From Congeria kusceri (lineage: Eukaryota > Mollusca > Bivalvia > Myida > Dreissenidae): a stretch of 64,000 bases of DNA. Position numbers and translations under genes: made by a program. The stretch lies in the NCBI GenBank assembly GCA_027627225.1, contig CM051034.1, forward strand, positions 14,933,480-14,997,479, given 5' to 3'. Numbering within the stretch: position 1 is the first letter of the stretch; each line of letters starts with the position of its first letter. Positions 43,610-56,089 of this stretch are shown here, in pieces. The notes under the pieces are model-generated. The model saw only the letters and a list, made by a program, of their open reading frames with translations, was not told the origin of the DNA and made no database searches.

Positions 43610-45010
43610 ATATAATTATAATGTTTAATATTTATACTATGCTTTGTTGTGTTCACTACACATACAGTGTTATTGCGCACATGAGCAGTCATAAACAAGT
43701 CTTTGTTTAATATGTTGTTGCAAAGCAAAGGCGATGTTTCTGTTTTTTGGTCAGTCGGACGATTTATTTAAACTGAAAGTTTGTGGTAGCCTACGTTCTG
43801 CGTGAATAAGCTTTCTGGAATATTATAATACATTTGTCAATTAGGTAAGCGATCTTTCCTGTTAATTTAGGACAGCAGCACCTACTACAATGAGTGTCAC
43901 GTGACCACGGGGTCTTTATAATGTGAGACATTCCTTTATTAAGTCAGTCTGTTGTCGGTCGGCACAGCGTTCACATCTTCCAAAAGGTACTTGTGAGTTA
44001 TTGTCGGCTTACTACTGTACCATGCACTTCGGTGATCGGATTGTAGATAGTCGGAGAAAATACTACAGGTCTGAATTACTTGGCATTAGGTACATCTACT
44101 GAAGGTAGATACCCTAGGTGGGCTACCGTTTGTACGACGCACTTCGGTGATCGGGAGGTGGTGTATTTAGCTTGGTCAGATATACTCTAGTGACTTTGGT
44201 GTACCTAAATAGTCTTTTATAAGCAGCGGTAGATGTATTGGTACCTGGTACGTCCGCTAGATAGGAGAATTGTATACTTGTTACAGCTCTTGCAGCTAGG
44301 TTATTCAGCCAGTTAGGTCACGTATGCTGGGCTAGAAAGTTTACCCGAGGAAGCGCAGCTCAGGTAAGGTGATAGCTGCGATAGAGAAAGCCAATAGCCC
44401 GGGCAGGCCAACAGATAGGTCGGTTAGAAGCAGTAGGGCCTGTTGAGTAGCTACGATATCATAATTTACAGTGAATGATAATTGTTGTTTCCCAAATCAT
44501 ACGTATAAGCCAAATATGCTGTAAGAAAAATCATCATTGTCATCAAAATAAGATAGACTGTGTGGGAGATTCACTACATATGTAGTTTATGGTGTGTTAG
44601 CACGCTACCATATCCCCCTAACACTGAAACATTATAGGCTGTTGTTTTCCGCTTACCCCCCCCCCCCCCCCCTATTTTTTTCACCGACCCTATAAAAGTT
44701 TATTTTGCCTATCAGTCATTAACCTTTCCTGATTTTTTGTCAAGAGAGCAGTTTTCGCTTATATTATACGTTTTTTAGCCAGAAATATCTTTTTTATGAT
44801 TGTATTTATAGTTACGGTACAGTTTATTTGTTGGAAGGCGTTTAAACGTTTCACGTGTAGTCCGATATACTTGAACTGGGTGGCGAGCATGCGGCGAAGA
44901 AAAAAAAAGCTAAAGAAAAAAAAGTTATATTTTACCTCCCCTCCTAGATTGTTTTGCAGATGTAAGCAGAAACCAACCATTTATTTTGGGGGGCTTAGGA
45001 AGTAGTACAA
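43610..45010. other. Insertion of about 1.1 kb in the proximal flank of gene 2, unclassified
   Basis: The AATTAGAATATAAT block 390 nt before the ATG of gene 1 (31565) recurs at 43605, 1.5 kb before the ATG of gene 2, so gene 2 has gained about 1.1 kb. The new part includes a more GC-rich stretch, 43870-44470, with a 17-bp direct repeat (GCACTTCGGTGATCGG at 44026 and 44140), a TATAA-like start (TTTATAATGTGAGACATTCC) and a C homopolymer. It could be a solo LTR or UTR of a retroelement, but no ends were proven. Confidence 0.4.
44656..44672. repeat. C homopolymer, 17 nt
   Basis: Uninterrupted run of C in the flank of gene 2. Confidence 0.9.
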
Positions 45011-45019
45011 GGCAGTTGG

Positions 45020-45026
45020 TATATAA
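45020..45026 (+). promoter_or_regulatory. Possible TATA box of macrodomain gene 2
   Basis: TATATAA lies 86 nt before the ATG at 45112, about the same distance as the TATA elements of gene 1, although the surrounding sequence is not alike until about 25 nt before the ATG. Confidence 0.45.
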
Positions 45027-45111
45027 TTGTATATACAGCGCTGTTAAACCTGCCATTCGGTGAATAAAGTCTCTTTGAAGTTCGTGATTTACCAAACGAA
45101 ACTATTTCACA

Positions 45112-48100
45112 ATGGCTGAAGGTAAACAGTTTACTTTTCATATTTGTTTAGTCGTGTATTTATTCTATTTCTGAAATGCATGTGTAATCACAATCTTGTT
45201 TTAACAATTAGAATGTCGATGTTACATACAAATCACTGCTTTGTTATGAATATTATCATACTTTTTTTCTAGGTTTAAGATTATTTTTAACAAATCGTAA
45301 AAAGAGGTAGATAACAGGTCACTATGTCATGGGTTTTCGCTAGGTGTTCTTTTATAAATAGTGGTGGATTTGTTATAGTTAACAATCGTAACTGTAAAGA
45401 GAAACGTAAATCCATTGTGGTTCGTCCAACTTTATGGGACAAGTTTGCATACGGGTCTATATATATTGCTTTTCAAATTCTTTCTCTGTTTTAATAAACG
45501 ACGGTTGACGCTTTGCGTCAGCCCTTTTCAATCCAGTTTGATTGTTGTATAGTTTATTGTCCCACAAATGAACTCGGAATGTGGAGAGCGCAAATATAAA
45601 TCCATACATGTTAAAAATGTATACTAGTATACATTTATTACACAGCAATATATACAAATAACTATTTATAGGTCTATAACCTGACGTATGCTTTATTATT
45701 ATAACTGCAGAAACGTCTTATTTTAAATGCGAAACTACGATCCTTCCCTATGTATAACTTTATTTTGATTTTCTTTTTTAATGCCAATTATCCTGGCATA
45801 TAACCTTAGGCTTTTGAAAACAAATAACAAAAAGCGGTAAAACTGCGTTTTGGCGTCGGCGTCAATATAAGCAAAACCGTTGTAGCAGGCCTTTATATAT
45901 ATCTAGATATTAATCCAGTTCCTAGTTATTCGATGAGTATTTTAACACGTACATGCAATTATATGGAAAATATATTAAAAGATAACATACTGTGGGGATG
46001 GGTATTGTGGTTAATACGCGGAATAAGCTTAATAATCCTAAGGGTTTGTAAGGTTACTTTCATTATGTGTTATCAATGTTTTATTAATACACACCAATGC
46101 TTACACAATGTGTACATGATGAAAAATGATATGTCTAGCACCTTGATGTCGTATTCAAAACAAACAGTTGCTATGATATTTAAAGCGGCAATAGAGTACC
46201 TTTACAACAAAAGAATGTTATTCAGACTTTATTACTTCGAACAAATCTTAACCTTAACCACCAACGTAGTGCTGCTAAAGTTATAGTCATGTGGCCCTTT
46301 CGATTGGACAAAATACAATATTTATACTTTATGGTTTGAACTGCGCCTAGTTAAAACAACACCCTGAAAGAAACGCCGAAGTTGAAGCTAAGCTTAACCT
46401 GTTCTTTAATTTACATTCATGATATAAATATACAGGAATGCACACATTTCACAATTATACTTTCAGATAGTTCTATGTGCGAAGAACAATTTGTTGAAAA
46501 TGTGGAGGAGCGCGATGTAAAATATTTTGAATTTCTGGCCCAAGGCAAAGGGTTGCAAAACTGGACATACAATGCAACTACAAAGATTATAACAGCGTCC
46601 CCAAAGGACAGCTTCAAGGCGGAAGTATTTAAGGAGGTCATAGCTATTTTCGAACGCCGTGTGAGTGCAGAAGTTACAACTAAACGCCTGGTTTCAGCTG
46701 TACGGTCATTTTTGGATGATCCAGCACGAAGAGCACAGTTCGAGTTTGCATATCCGGTATTTCCGAAGAGTGATTTCGACAAACCTATGTGCACTTTGTT
46801 TGCATCGAATCGCGATGACTTAAATATGTTACAGGCAAAGTTAAAGCGCTTTTCTAAAAACATACGGTCTCCAGATGTTATATCACCAAAGTTTCGGTTA
46901 GCGACTCGTCGGGAGGTTTTCGTGTGTACTGGTGACATCGTAGATTATGATGGACAAGATACCGGTATTGTGAACCCAGTTGTTATTCGAAATGCTGGTC
47001 AAATAGAAGGAAGAGGGAACATTTTCGAGAGGCTAAAAGGAGCAGGCGGGGACGAATATATGGCAGAATTAAATGCTTTCGACCCTCGAGATGGTTCTCA
47101 TTGCGTTACTACAAAAGGCGGTCATTTGGATTCCTTAATTATACACCCTACACGCAAAGTAATTAATGACCATACGAAGAAAGATCCCTTTATTGACAAT
47201 TTGAAAGACTGTATACGAGCAGCTCAAAAAGAAAAATTACAACGGTTGATTTTTCCACTTGTCTACTCAGGTATGCCGTTCAATCATTTACGTTTTAGGA
47301 AGACATTTGAATCTTATTGGAATGTATTTATGTCAATATATGAACATTTTCGCAACAGACATACACAGACAAACGAACGGACGGACGAACAGACAGCAGA
47401 CAGACCATAATTATATTCATATTTGGTATACCTAGTGGTTAGAACACTACAGTATATTGGTATAATTTATGCGTAATATGCCTCGAAGACAGACCGTTCA
47501 TGGAAAGGAAACATTTATTTTTGTACAAATGACGCGTTGTGCTAGCATTTTAATAAATAATTCTAATAAAATTTGTATTTGATGAGCAACGCATTGTCTT
47601 TAAACACTAACTTCGTTAACATGTAAGGTGTAATGTTGAAAAGTTCTCGAGTACACACAACAGCAAACAACTGGAATTATTCGAGCGATTTGATTTCTCT
47701 CATGCTACTGAGAAAACAAATAATAACGTATTTCATATACGATGAATACATGTTACGTTTTCAGATGCCTATATTTTTTGTGTTTATCTTTACTAGGATC
47801 TGGTGGAGTACACCTAAAGGAATGTGCATTATTTTATGCTTGTGCCATCTATGAATTCTGCAGAGAAAACCGCAATAATTATCTAGGACCATACGAAATT
47901 TACTTTGTCGAGCATGACAAAGAGAAAGCAGAACGTCTAGTGCGCATTTTCAAGATGTTGTTTCCAACATTATTCACACAGCTAATGGTCATTCCAAAAG
48001 ATTATGATCGCGTGATGGCTGCGCATGTACACGTGAATCAGCCACATCCACATCGAGGAAGTGTGAACGATGGTTATGAGACAGTTGACTTACGCGAAAA

Positions 48101-49795
48101 AGAAGAAACTGCACAGAAAAAAGTCGACAATTTTAATGCGGTTCCAGGAAGACGATCGACACGGTTTAACACAGAGGACAACGAACAAAGTGTCCGAATT
48201 TCTTCTCAACCAGGACCAGTGGAAACGCTCAAATCTAAGGAAGAAGATTCACAGCAAGGAGTTGAAATTCCAAACCAGGAATTAAAGACGGATAATACCT
48301 CGGATTACGACGTCATTCCAAACACAGCAAATGAAAAAGAAGCGTTCGCGGACAGATCCCTTCCTGTTGACGCATCCGATTATGAAGAAATTCAAAACAG
48401 TGGGTTGCAGTTGAAAGGTATTTTAGTAGAAGAACACAAGAGTATATCCCTCAATAACGGTGGCACCTATGACTACGCTTATGACAATATACGTCCAAAC
48501 CAGTATCAAAGTCAAGGACATGGTAGCGAGACGTTAGTGCTACCTCAAGCTTCTGTTACAAGAATTGACAACGAACTGTCCGATACTAAACAGTTCAAAG
48601 CACGGCTATGTGAATGTTCGTTTAAAGAAAGTAGAACAACGCTTGTAATAAAAGAGGCTGATATTCGAGAAGAAGAAGTAGACGTGATCGTGTGCCCAGA
48701 ATATCAAGATGAAGAATTCAAGGGTTTCGTGCCAAATGGTATTAGATGTGCATTTGGTATACACTACGAAACAATAAAAAAAAAGGTCTTCAAAAGGGGA
48801 AGGGTAGCAACATCGCGTTTTCCTGTAGGCTTGAACAAGGAGATGTATGTATACCATGTCAAGGCATCTTTGTTTGAATGTGGAGCTTATCCTATATCGA
48901 GAAATTCCGAAGAGCATCTTCGACAGACGGTCGAGAAAGTGTTTGACAAACTGCATCGTCTAAATCGCGGTATCAAGACCATAGCCTTCCCCCTTATTGG
49001 TGCCGGTAAGTGGAATACATTACTTTGTCGAATCGTTTTTGATGAATATGTTGATGTAAAATTTCTATTGAATTTTCGTTGCACAATGTTTGTCCCAGAC
49101 CGTTATAGTTTTATCTTTATTTTTAAATGTCATTAGAAAAAGACCAAACTGGAAATTAACTATATGTATTGTGCTATCTTTAAAGCCGCAGTCCATAGAA
49201 TATAATTCAATACTACATCGTAAACTGGCATTAGTTCTAATGAACGTTAACGAAGTTTACTCAACTGAAAACCGTTTCTTATTTACGAAAGGCATTTAAT
49301 AATGTCTTTGTTCGGAAACGCTTGGTACGAACAGAATACACACTAATGTACATGCTGATTTACTCTAGGCATCAGCAGCTATTGCATACGGAAACTATAC
49401 GATAAAAAGTGACGAAAACGTTAGTACTATATCGAGTTCAATGCGTTTTTTTTATTTATTTTTATCGGTAAGATATCCATTAGAAACGATTTCTGCAAAG
49501 TTTTATTTTTATTACATATTTCTGGAATGCTGATTTAAATTTTTGCAATATGAATGTTACTTCTTATGTATTGTATCTTACTTTAATACTTCTTTCGACT
49601 TCAGTTGATGTTGAAGAAAAAGAACAATTGAAATTACTGTGTAAACATTTTATTAATGAGATTTTCAACTGTTGCCACAAAAGGTGCGGTCCAGATGCAC
49701 TGGAGGTAGAGATTGTGAATCACTGTGCAACACTCACAGAATGGCTACAAGAATCCCTGTACATTAAATATAATGGTGATTATATCTACAGTTAA
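45112..49795 (+). CDS. Tandem divergent macrodomain protein, gene 2
   Basis: Exons 45112-45121, 46467-47270, 47797-49005 and 49605-49795 join in phase to 2214 nt, 737 residues. Exon 1 (10 nt) and exon 2 (804 nt) have exactly the lengths of gene 1. The exon 2 acceptor is a good TTTCAG. Macrodomain 1 (about 152-325) keeps CTGDI, IVNPVV, AGQIEGRG, TTKGG, IIHP and YSGSGGV. The linker is 29 residues longer than in gene 1 and carries YETV (365), YDVI (442), YEEI (467) and YDNI (500). YEEI is the textbook Src-family SH2 ligand and YxN sites suit Grb2-type SH2 domains; phosphorylation is not shown. Macrodomain 2 (about 554-720) has LVIKEADI, VIVCPEYQ and IAFPLIGAV and ends in a Cys-rich helix (FNCCHKRCGPD). 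A poly(A) signal AATAAA is at 49905. ADP-ribose binding by either domain is uncertain. Confidence 0.88.
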
Positions 49796-49920
49796 TAACA
49801 ACTGATGCAATTGATAGATGTTGTTTAAAATAGAATTGCAACAAAACGTTAAATAAATATAAATAACAACTGCCATAATAATAATATAAATGTTCTGTTC
49901 AAGAAATAAAGTGTAGAAAT

Positions 49921-50080
49921 ACGACAAACTTTAAGAAAGTGAAGTGTCGGCTTATGTAATTAACACTCTATTAATTAAACGACGTGAGTGTTCAAGAAAG
50001 TGAAGTGTCGGTTTTGTAATTTACACTGTATAAATTAAACGACGTGAGTGTTCAAGAAATTGAAGTGTTATGTATTATAC
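49921..50080. repeat. 60-bp tandem repeat, left part (2.5 units)
   Basis: The unit carries GACGTGAGTGTTCAAGAAAGTGAAGTGTCGG, with starts at 49981 and 50041. It continues beyond the LINE at 54340-54560, so the LINE split one array. Confidence 0.85.
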
Positions 50081-50298
50081 AGTTTTACAGTTTTATTGAG
50101 TAATACAGTGGGCAATATGCCCATGAGTATACAAGTGAAAGTATAATAATATGCTTAAACAAAGTCAAAGGTCACCAATAACATCCATACTGAATGTTAA
50201 TGTTTACATATATAAACATTTATCAAGCAAATATCGAAATTATTCAGCAATAGATAATAAGCGAGAGGTGGAATATATTGTATAATCAACATCATACA

Positions 50299-53200
50299 TT
50301 AGCCATAATACGTATAGAAAGAATTTCTAATTTGCAAAGCTTTATAAATAAACAGTGCCAATTTTTTATTAACACTGCTATTTTGAGAGGTAAGTAATTC
50401 TATAAATTTGATTATATTTGGTCTAAGATAATAAAATCGGCTTATGTAAATCTTTCTAACATCATGATACAATGTACATTCAAGAATAAAATGGTATTCA
50501 TCTTCAAGAACATTACATAAGTAACATTTTCTTTCTTCATAAGGTATAGCTGTTGGTTTATGCCATCTACCAGTTTCAACTTTAAGTCTATGTGCAGATA
50601 CCCTTAATCGGGAGAGGGCCATTCTATACTTGGAAATATTTACATCATTTAAATAGGGTTGAAATTTAAAATCTGATATCAATATGTACGTTTTAGCTCT
50701 GCTTGATTCACGTAATTCAGAGTTCCATCTTTGTAAAAAAATATCTTTTACTCTGACTTTAAACATAGTTAAAAAGACATCTACATCCCCAACACCTTGA
50801 TTTAACCACACATCATTAAAACCACAATTTCCTAATAAATTTTTAACCATATATACCCATGATTTTCTATTGGGATAGATAACAAATTCTCTGTACATGA
50901 TATAATAAACAATTTTAACATATTTAATAGATTGCATATGTACTATTTTCAGCCAATATTTAATTACATTAAGTGCATGTCTAACCGATAAAGGTGTTCT
51001 TCCCAATTCACCATATATAAAGTTATTCTGTGTTTGTCTTCGGACTCCTAGTAATTCTTTACAAAAATTTAAATGTATTCGCTCTATTTGGATACTGTTA
51101 TGAAGCCCCCATATCTCTGAACCATAGCTTAAAACAGGATAAATTAGTTTATCGAACATTTCTAACCTGTGGTGTATTGTAATATTATTAAATCTTGACA
51201 AACATTGTCTTAATTTAAAGATAGCTTTCAAAGATTGTCCAGACACACTGTCCAAAGTTTTTGAAAATGAACCTCCAGAAGAGAAAACAAAACCCAAGTA
51301 AGTAAATTGATCAACAATCTCTAAATGATTATCATCATAGAAAAACTGTAAATTCCTCCGCAGTCTTCCTCCTTTTTTAAAAACCATCATTTTAGTATTT
51401 TGTGAGTTTACCATTAGTTTCCATCTATCGCAATATTGTTTTAATAAATTTAACCCTTCTTGCAAACCAGTCTCAGTCTCTGAAAACAACACAATATCAT
51501 CTGCATACAACAAAATAAGTAACTTAAAAACGTCTAAAGTTATTCCTTCATAATTATTAGTCAGCAAAAATTCCTCAACATCATTCAAATACATCGAAAA
51601 TAAAAAAGGAGACAATGATTCACCCTGGCGTACCCCTAACATACATGTAAAGCTATCACTAATCTCGTTATCATATTTAACTCTTGATTTAACAGTTCTA
51701 TACATTGAGCGGATGATGTTCAGCATTTTACCCCTAACACCAAGCTTAATAAGTTTATACCAAGTAATATCTCTAACAACATAATCGAACACTTCAGTAA
51801 AGTCTATAAATGCTACGTACAACTTTTTATTCTTATTCAATAAGTAACTTATTACATTATGTAACACAAAAATATTATCTATAGTACCCATCTTTTGTCT
51901 GAATCCTGCCTGAGCCTCTATGTAAACATTATACCTTTCTGCCCAATCTGTTAGTCTGTCATTTAAAATTTTTGTGAATAGTTTCCCTAATGTACTTAAC
52001 AAAGTAATACCCCTGTAATTATTTGTACTATTCATATCCCCTTTCTTATGCAATGGTACCACATAACCTTCTGACCATGATTCTGGAAAGTAACCCAAAT
52101 CAAAAAATCTTATTAAACAATTTACAAAGAACTGTCGAAAACATATCTATTTCACATCCGTATTTAAAAAATTCATTTAAAAAACAATCTGGCCCGCCCG
52201 CTTTACCATTGTTTAATTTCTTACAGCTTCTTTTAATTTCATTTGTTGTTATAGTACTATTCAGTTCCTCGAACATAATGTTCAATTCTCCATCTAAATA
52301 CCGTTCATTAAAATATAATATGTCATCATCTGTTTACCACTGATCCCTTTAACATTTTCCAATATAACTTGGCATTATTTTTTCTAGCTAATTCTAATTT
52401 ATGTGTTTGTAATTTATCAAAATCACATTTTTTATTTCTAACACAATTTTTGTAGTTTGATCTAGCTTCTACCAGATCTCTCCTGGTAACATCACAAGGG
52501 TTGTTTCTATAATAATTTAGACACTTATAATAAAAACTCTTCAATTGTTTACAATCATGATCAAAATACACAGCATCCTTACCAGTGTTTATATAACCAT
52601 TATTACCATTTAAATCTCTTTTAAATAGAGGCTTGCAAACGCCATCTAATATATCTGTAAAGACTTGAATATTCTCATCTAAATCTGCATTTGACGTTGA
52701 TACATGTATATGTTCACATAAAGATTCAAAACGTGTAGCACTATCATGTGAACCTAATACATTCATATACAAATCCTTTTTACTATCATCCCATTTGTAC
52801 TTGTATAATAATTTTAAATTATCCTCCTTAGTGTTTGAATTATCACCACAATTAAGTTTACATACATTTAAATTAAAAGTAATTACACAGTGATCAGAAA
52901 CAAGATTAGGATCCTGAATGTTAAATGTTTTAAACAATTTAAACAATTGACTTTTGCACAAAACATAATCAACAACACTACAACCTTGTGAGTTTACAAC
53001 CGTAAATTTACCTATGTCTTTATCTAAACCACACCTTCCGTTTACAATCCTTAAACCTGTCGCAATACAAAATTCTAGCAATATTTTACCATATTCATTT
53101 ACCGTTTTATCTTGACTATTTCGTCAAATAACATCATCCATAGTATAGTCATCAGGCAATAAATTCAATACATATTTATTTTCGTTTTCAGCATAATCTG

Positions 53201-53726
53201 GCTTAATCCCCACGCGTGCGTTTAAATCTCCACACAGTACAAAATTACAATCATTGCCATATTGATTTTCAAAATAAATCATGTCATTTGTCAATAAATC
53301 AAAAATATTGGTGTCATTATATGTTTCTCTGCTACTACCTTGAGGAACATTGTATATCAAACAGAGAAATACATCATTATGTAAATTAAATAAGTTTCCA
53401 TTTAATTTTAACCACATAATACCATCATCAGTGCATTTCACACATTCAACATAATTAAATAAACGTTCATGTATATAGGCAATTACACCACCGCTGTCCC
53501 TCCTAGCACCTAATGTTTTGTTTTTTCTATTATGAGCAAAATAATTAAATCCTTCTACATCGTATAACATACTATCATTTAACCACGTTTCAGTAAATAA
53601 TAAAATATCATGTTCACTAAATAGCTGTTTGATTTCTGCGGTTTCTAGTTTATTATAGGATTTTCCCTTCAGTCCTTGAATGTTCAAAACACACAATTTG
53701 ACCTCTCGTGACCCCTCATCGCCGTC
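50299..53726 (-). pseudogene. LINE ORF2: endonuclease plus reverse transcriptase, three frameshifts
   Basis: Endonuclease landmarks (53696-52900): LNIQGL, LFTETWLND, DSGGVIAYI, CGDLNARVG and VSDHCVITF. The reverse transcriptase (52290-50900) shows YRGITLLS, EAQAGFRQ, GVRQGESLSP and the catalytic LLYADDIVLFS. Near the C-terminus CYLCNVLEDEYHFILEC is a CCHC-type knuckle. The frame is broken at about 53120, 52326 and 52098 by one-base changes; the last is in a T run, so decay is recent or partly an assembly error. The segment from 53726 to the first endonuclease residue is in frame with the preceding ORF1 stop, with no Met between. Confidence 0.85.
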
Positions 53727-54309
53727 CTACTTCTTGTCCATTCCATGCGTTTCATTGGCGTTCGATTTGCTGTTCCTTCGTGCCTCCATACTGCTGTTCT
53801 GCCTCGTCGCTTTTCTATTGTCCGTAATTTGGGATCCCACACTACTGTTCTGCCTCGTCGCTTTCCCATTGTCCATCATTTGGGATCCCATGTTTGACTT
53901 CTCTGTTGTTCTATTTTTAGAATTTGGCGTACATGTGTTTTTAACTGTGGGATTTCCAGTTCGTTTTGAGTTTACATTTGTGGAATTCTGCTTTTTTTGT
54001 ACGGTTTTATCTTCATTTGCATTATAAACAGTATCAGCATACGTTTGTTCCTGTTGGCAATTCTGTGCGTAACTGTGTCCGAGGTAGGTTTTCACTTGCA
54101 TTTTTTTTAAGCTGTCCTTTATCACGTGGTAATGTTTTGTTTACTTGATCGTCGCGTTTTAACTCTAATTGATTTTTTCGGGCAGTTGACTCTTCAAAGA
54201 CTTCACTCTGACTTTCACCTTCGCTTTCACTAATAGCATTGATCATCTGCTCATCTAGCACCGTTTCAGCAGAGTAACCTCTTTCATTGTTTCCTGTGTT
54301 CGGAGTCAA
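53727..54309 (-). pseudogene. LINE ORF1-like region, one frameshift
   Basis: Two overlapping frames join at an A homopolymer near 54110. The product is hydrophilic (Asn, Gln, Lys, Ser, Thr-rich) and contains two copies of a 17-residue repeat with core DNGKATRQNSS / GSQ. No zinc knuckle or RRM is visible. It ends in a single TAG (53729-53727) immediately followed in frame by ORF2. Confidence 0.65.
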
Positions 54310-54339
54310 TATAGCTGCACTTGTACCTTGTATACTTGT

Positions 54340-54560
54340 ATAATGACGTGAGTGTTCAAGAAAGTGAAGTGTCGGTTATGTATTATACACTGTATTATGT
54401 ATAACGACGTGAGTGTTTAAGAAAGTGAAGTGTCGGTTATGTACTATACACTGTATTATGTATAACGACGTGAGGGTTTAAGAAAGTGAAGTGTCGGTTA
54501 TGTACTATACACTGTATTATATATAACGACGTGACTGTTTAAGAAAGTGAATACAGTCAC
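54340..54560. repeat. 60/61-bp tandem repeat, right part (4 units)
   Basis: Units start with GACGTGAG/CTG at 54345, 54406, 54467 and 54528. It is the same repeat as 49921-50080, here with a 61-bp period. Confidence 0.85.
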
Positions 54561-55945
54561 ATATGTTTTTCAATTTAAGAACATAAATAATGTTTAGGTA
54601 ATAAATCAGAACTTACTTTCTTTTAGTTAATTACCTATAATTTAAATAAGCAGCTGCTCTTGTTTTAATATGTGTTTTAGAATGGCAATAATGGTTTACC
54701 GGTTACTGGTGTGCTATTATTTATTGATTGCACACTTGTTCCAGAAATGTACGTCAACAAGAACATGTGTTTACAAAAATACAACATATCATCTAACCAG
54801 ACATTTATTTAGCATTTCATTCATATTTTTGAATTATTGTATTGTAAAAATTATGCACGATTCCACAAAATAAGCACGTTTCTTAGACGTTATCCGAGTG
54901 TTGTTCGTGAAACCCTTGCATATTTAGACTATACGTTCACTTGAACTGTATGTCAATAATGTTGTTAAGTTAACAATGTAATTTATTTTCATAAATTAAT
55001 ATAAAATTCTAACAATTATATTTTTTAAATTTAAATTTCGAAATAAAACTATTCAAGTATAAGTGTATATTTCAACTACTTGTACAAAACCGCCTTCTTT
55101 TTGAATGAACCGTTCTGGCTGATTTTTTCGAACCTTTGTGATAAGATATATCACATAAAATGTGGTGTCATGTAGTTATACTCGCCTTTCTCATGTATTT
55201 CTGCCAGTATAATCAAACCAATAAATTATATTTCTGCTTTATATATTTGTGTCGATGTATGATGAATGTATTTATATTTTGACTGTTTGACATATTTGTG
55301 TCCTTTTTCACTTAGAGTTTCAAGAGTTAGTCTCGATTCGAAAGTCAAATTACTTGAGAACTACAAAAGGCATTGAATACAATATTTTCATGAAATTGAA
55401 CATTACATTCAGCAAGTCCCCTAACTCGGATTTATAATCTTACTTACTAGTATTAACACTGAATAAAGCTACCAATCGTCTTTATATACATTTGTTTACT
55501 TTACTTTTGGAAGAAATTTTACTAGGGCTCATCGTTGTATTTCTATACCCTTCTCACCTTTATTAATAAAAAAGTGTGTGAATAATGCATTTCATTTGAA
55601 TTGAAATTATTTGTTTCTCCTACAATGTACCAACTGGAATTCTTCGAAAAGTCGAGCGCGCTGTCCACTATCAGCTCTGGTTGCACAAGTTATTGTATTT
55701 ATTAATTAAAATTCTATGAGTAATATGACAATACGAATAAGGTATTCAACGTTTAATTTTAAAATTAATTTTTGAAAAAAAAATTAATTAACGCATTTAT
55801 ATTCCATGTTTGCATCGAGTGTTACAATGATAAGTCTAGTGAAAAACATTGCATTGCATTCCGGACTTAAATTTACAAACACAATTGTAAATACGAATTA
55901 ACAAATGTAATTATTCAAAATAAGTGTACATATATATAGAGACAA
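54561..55945. other. Intergenic, very AT-rich
   Basis: No gene or element recognised. By position it would correspond to the degenerate 5' part of the macrodomain pseudogene, but no similarity to exon 1 or to the start of exon 2 was found. Confidence 0.4.
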
Positions 55946-56044
55946 CATGGTTGGTGCCGGGATTAAGAGTTTATCCGGTGAGGCTTAGAGCCCAATTTCC
56001 TTCGGGCCAAATCGAATAAACTCTCCATCCCGGCACCTACCATG
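55946..56044. mobile_element. Palindromic MITE, 99 bp
   Basis: CATGGTTGGTGCCGGGATTA at the left and its near-exact reverse complement ending CCCGGCACCTACCATG at the right, arms about 28 bp. Confidence 0.75.
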
Positions 56045-56089
56045 TGTATTATTTATCCTGTTTCTGTTATGTTATGCAGTAACAATCCA

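Larger units (their letters stand above)
50081..54335 (-). mobile_element. Non-LTR retrotransposon (LINE), near complete, lightly damaged
   Basis: A minus-strand element with an ORF1-like region, an apurinic-type endonuclease, a reverse transcriptase and a C-terminal CCHC-type knuckle. The 3' end (left, about 50081) has short TAAAACTG repeats in place of a long poly(A). Both flanks are the same 60-bp tandem repeat. The clade was not assigned; the architecture is of the I/Jockey-like APE type. The exact target duplication could not be read because the target is repetitive. Confidence 0.88.

Noticed and set aside
53680..54148. Plus-strand frames of 60-115 codons at 53.7-54.1 kb
   Set aside because: Opposite strand of the LINE ORF1 region.
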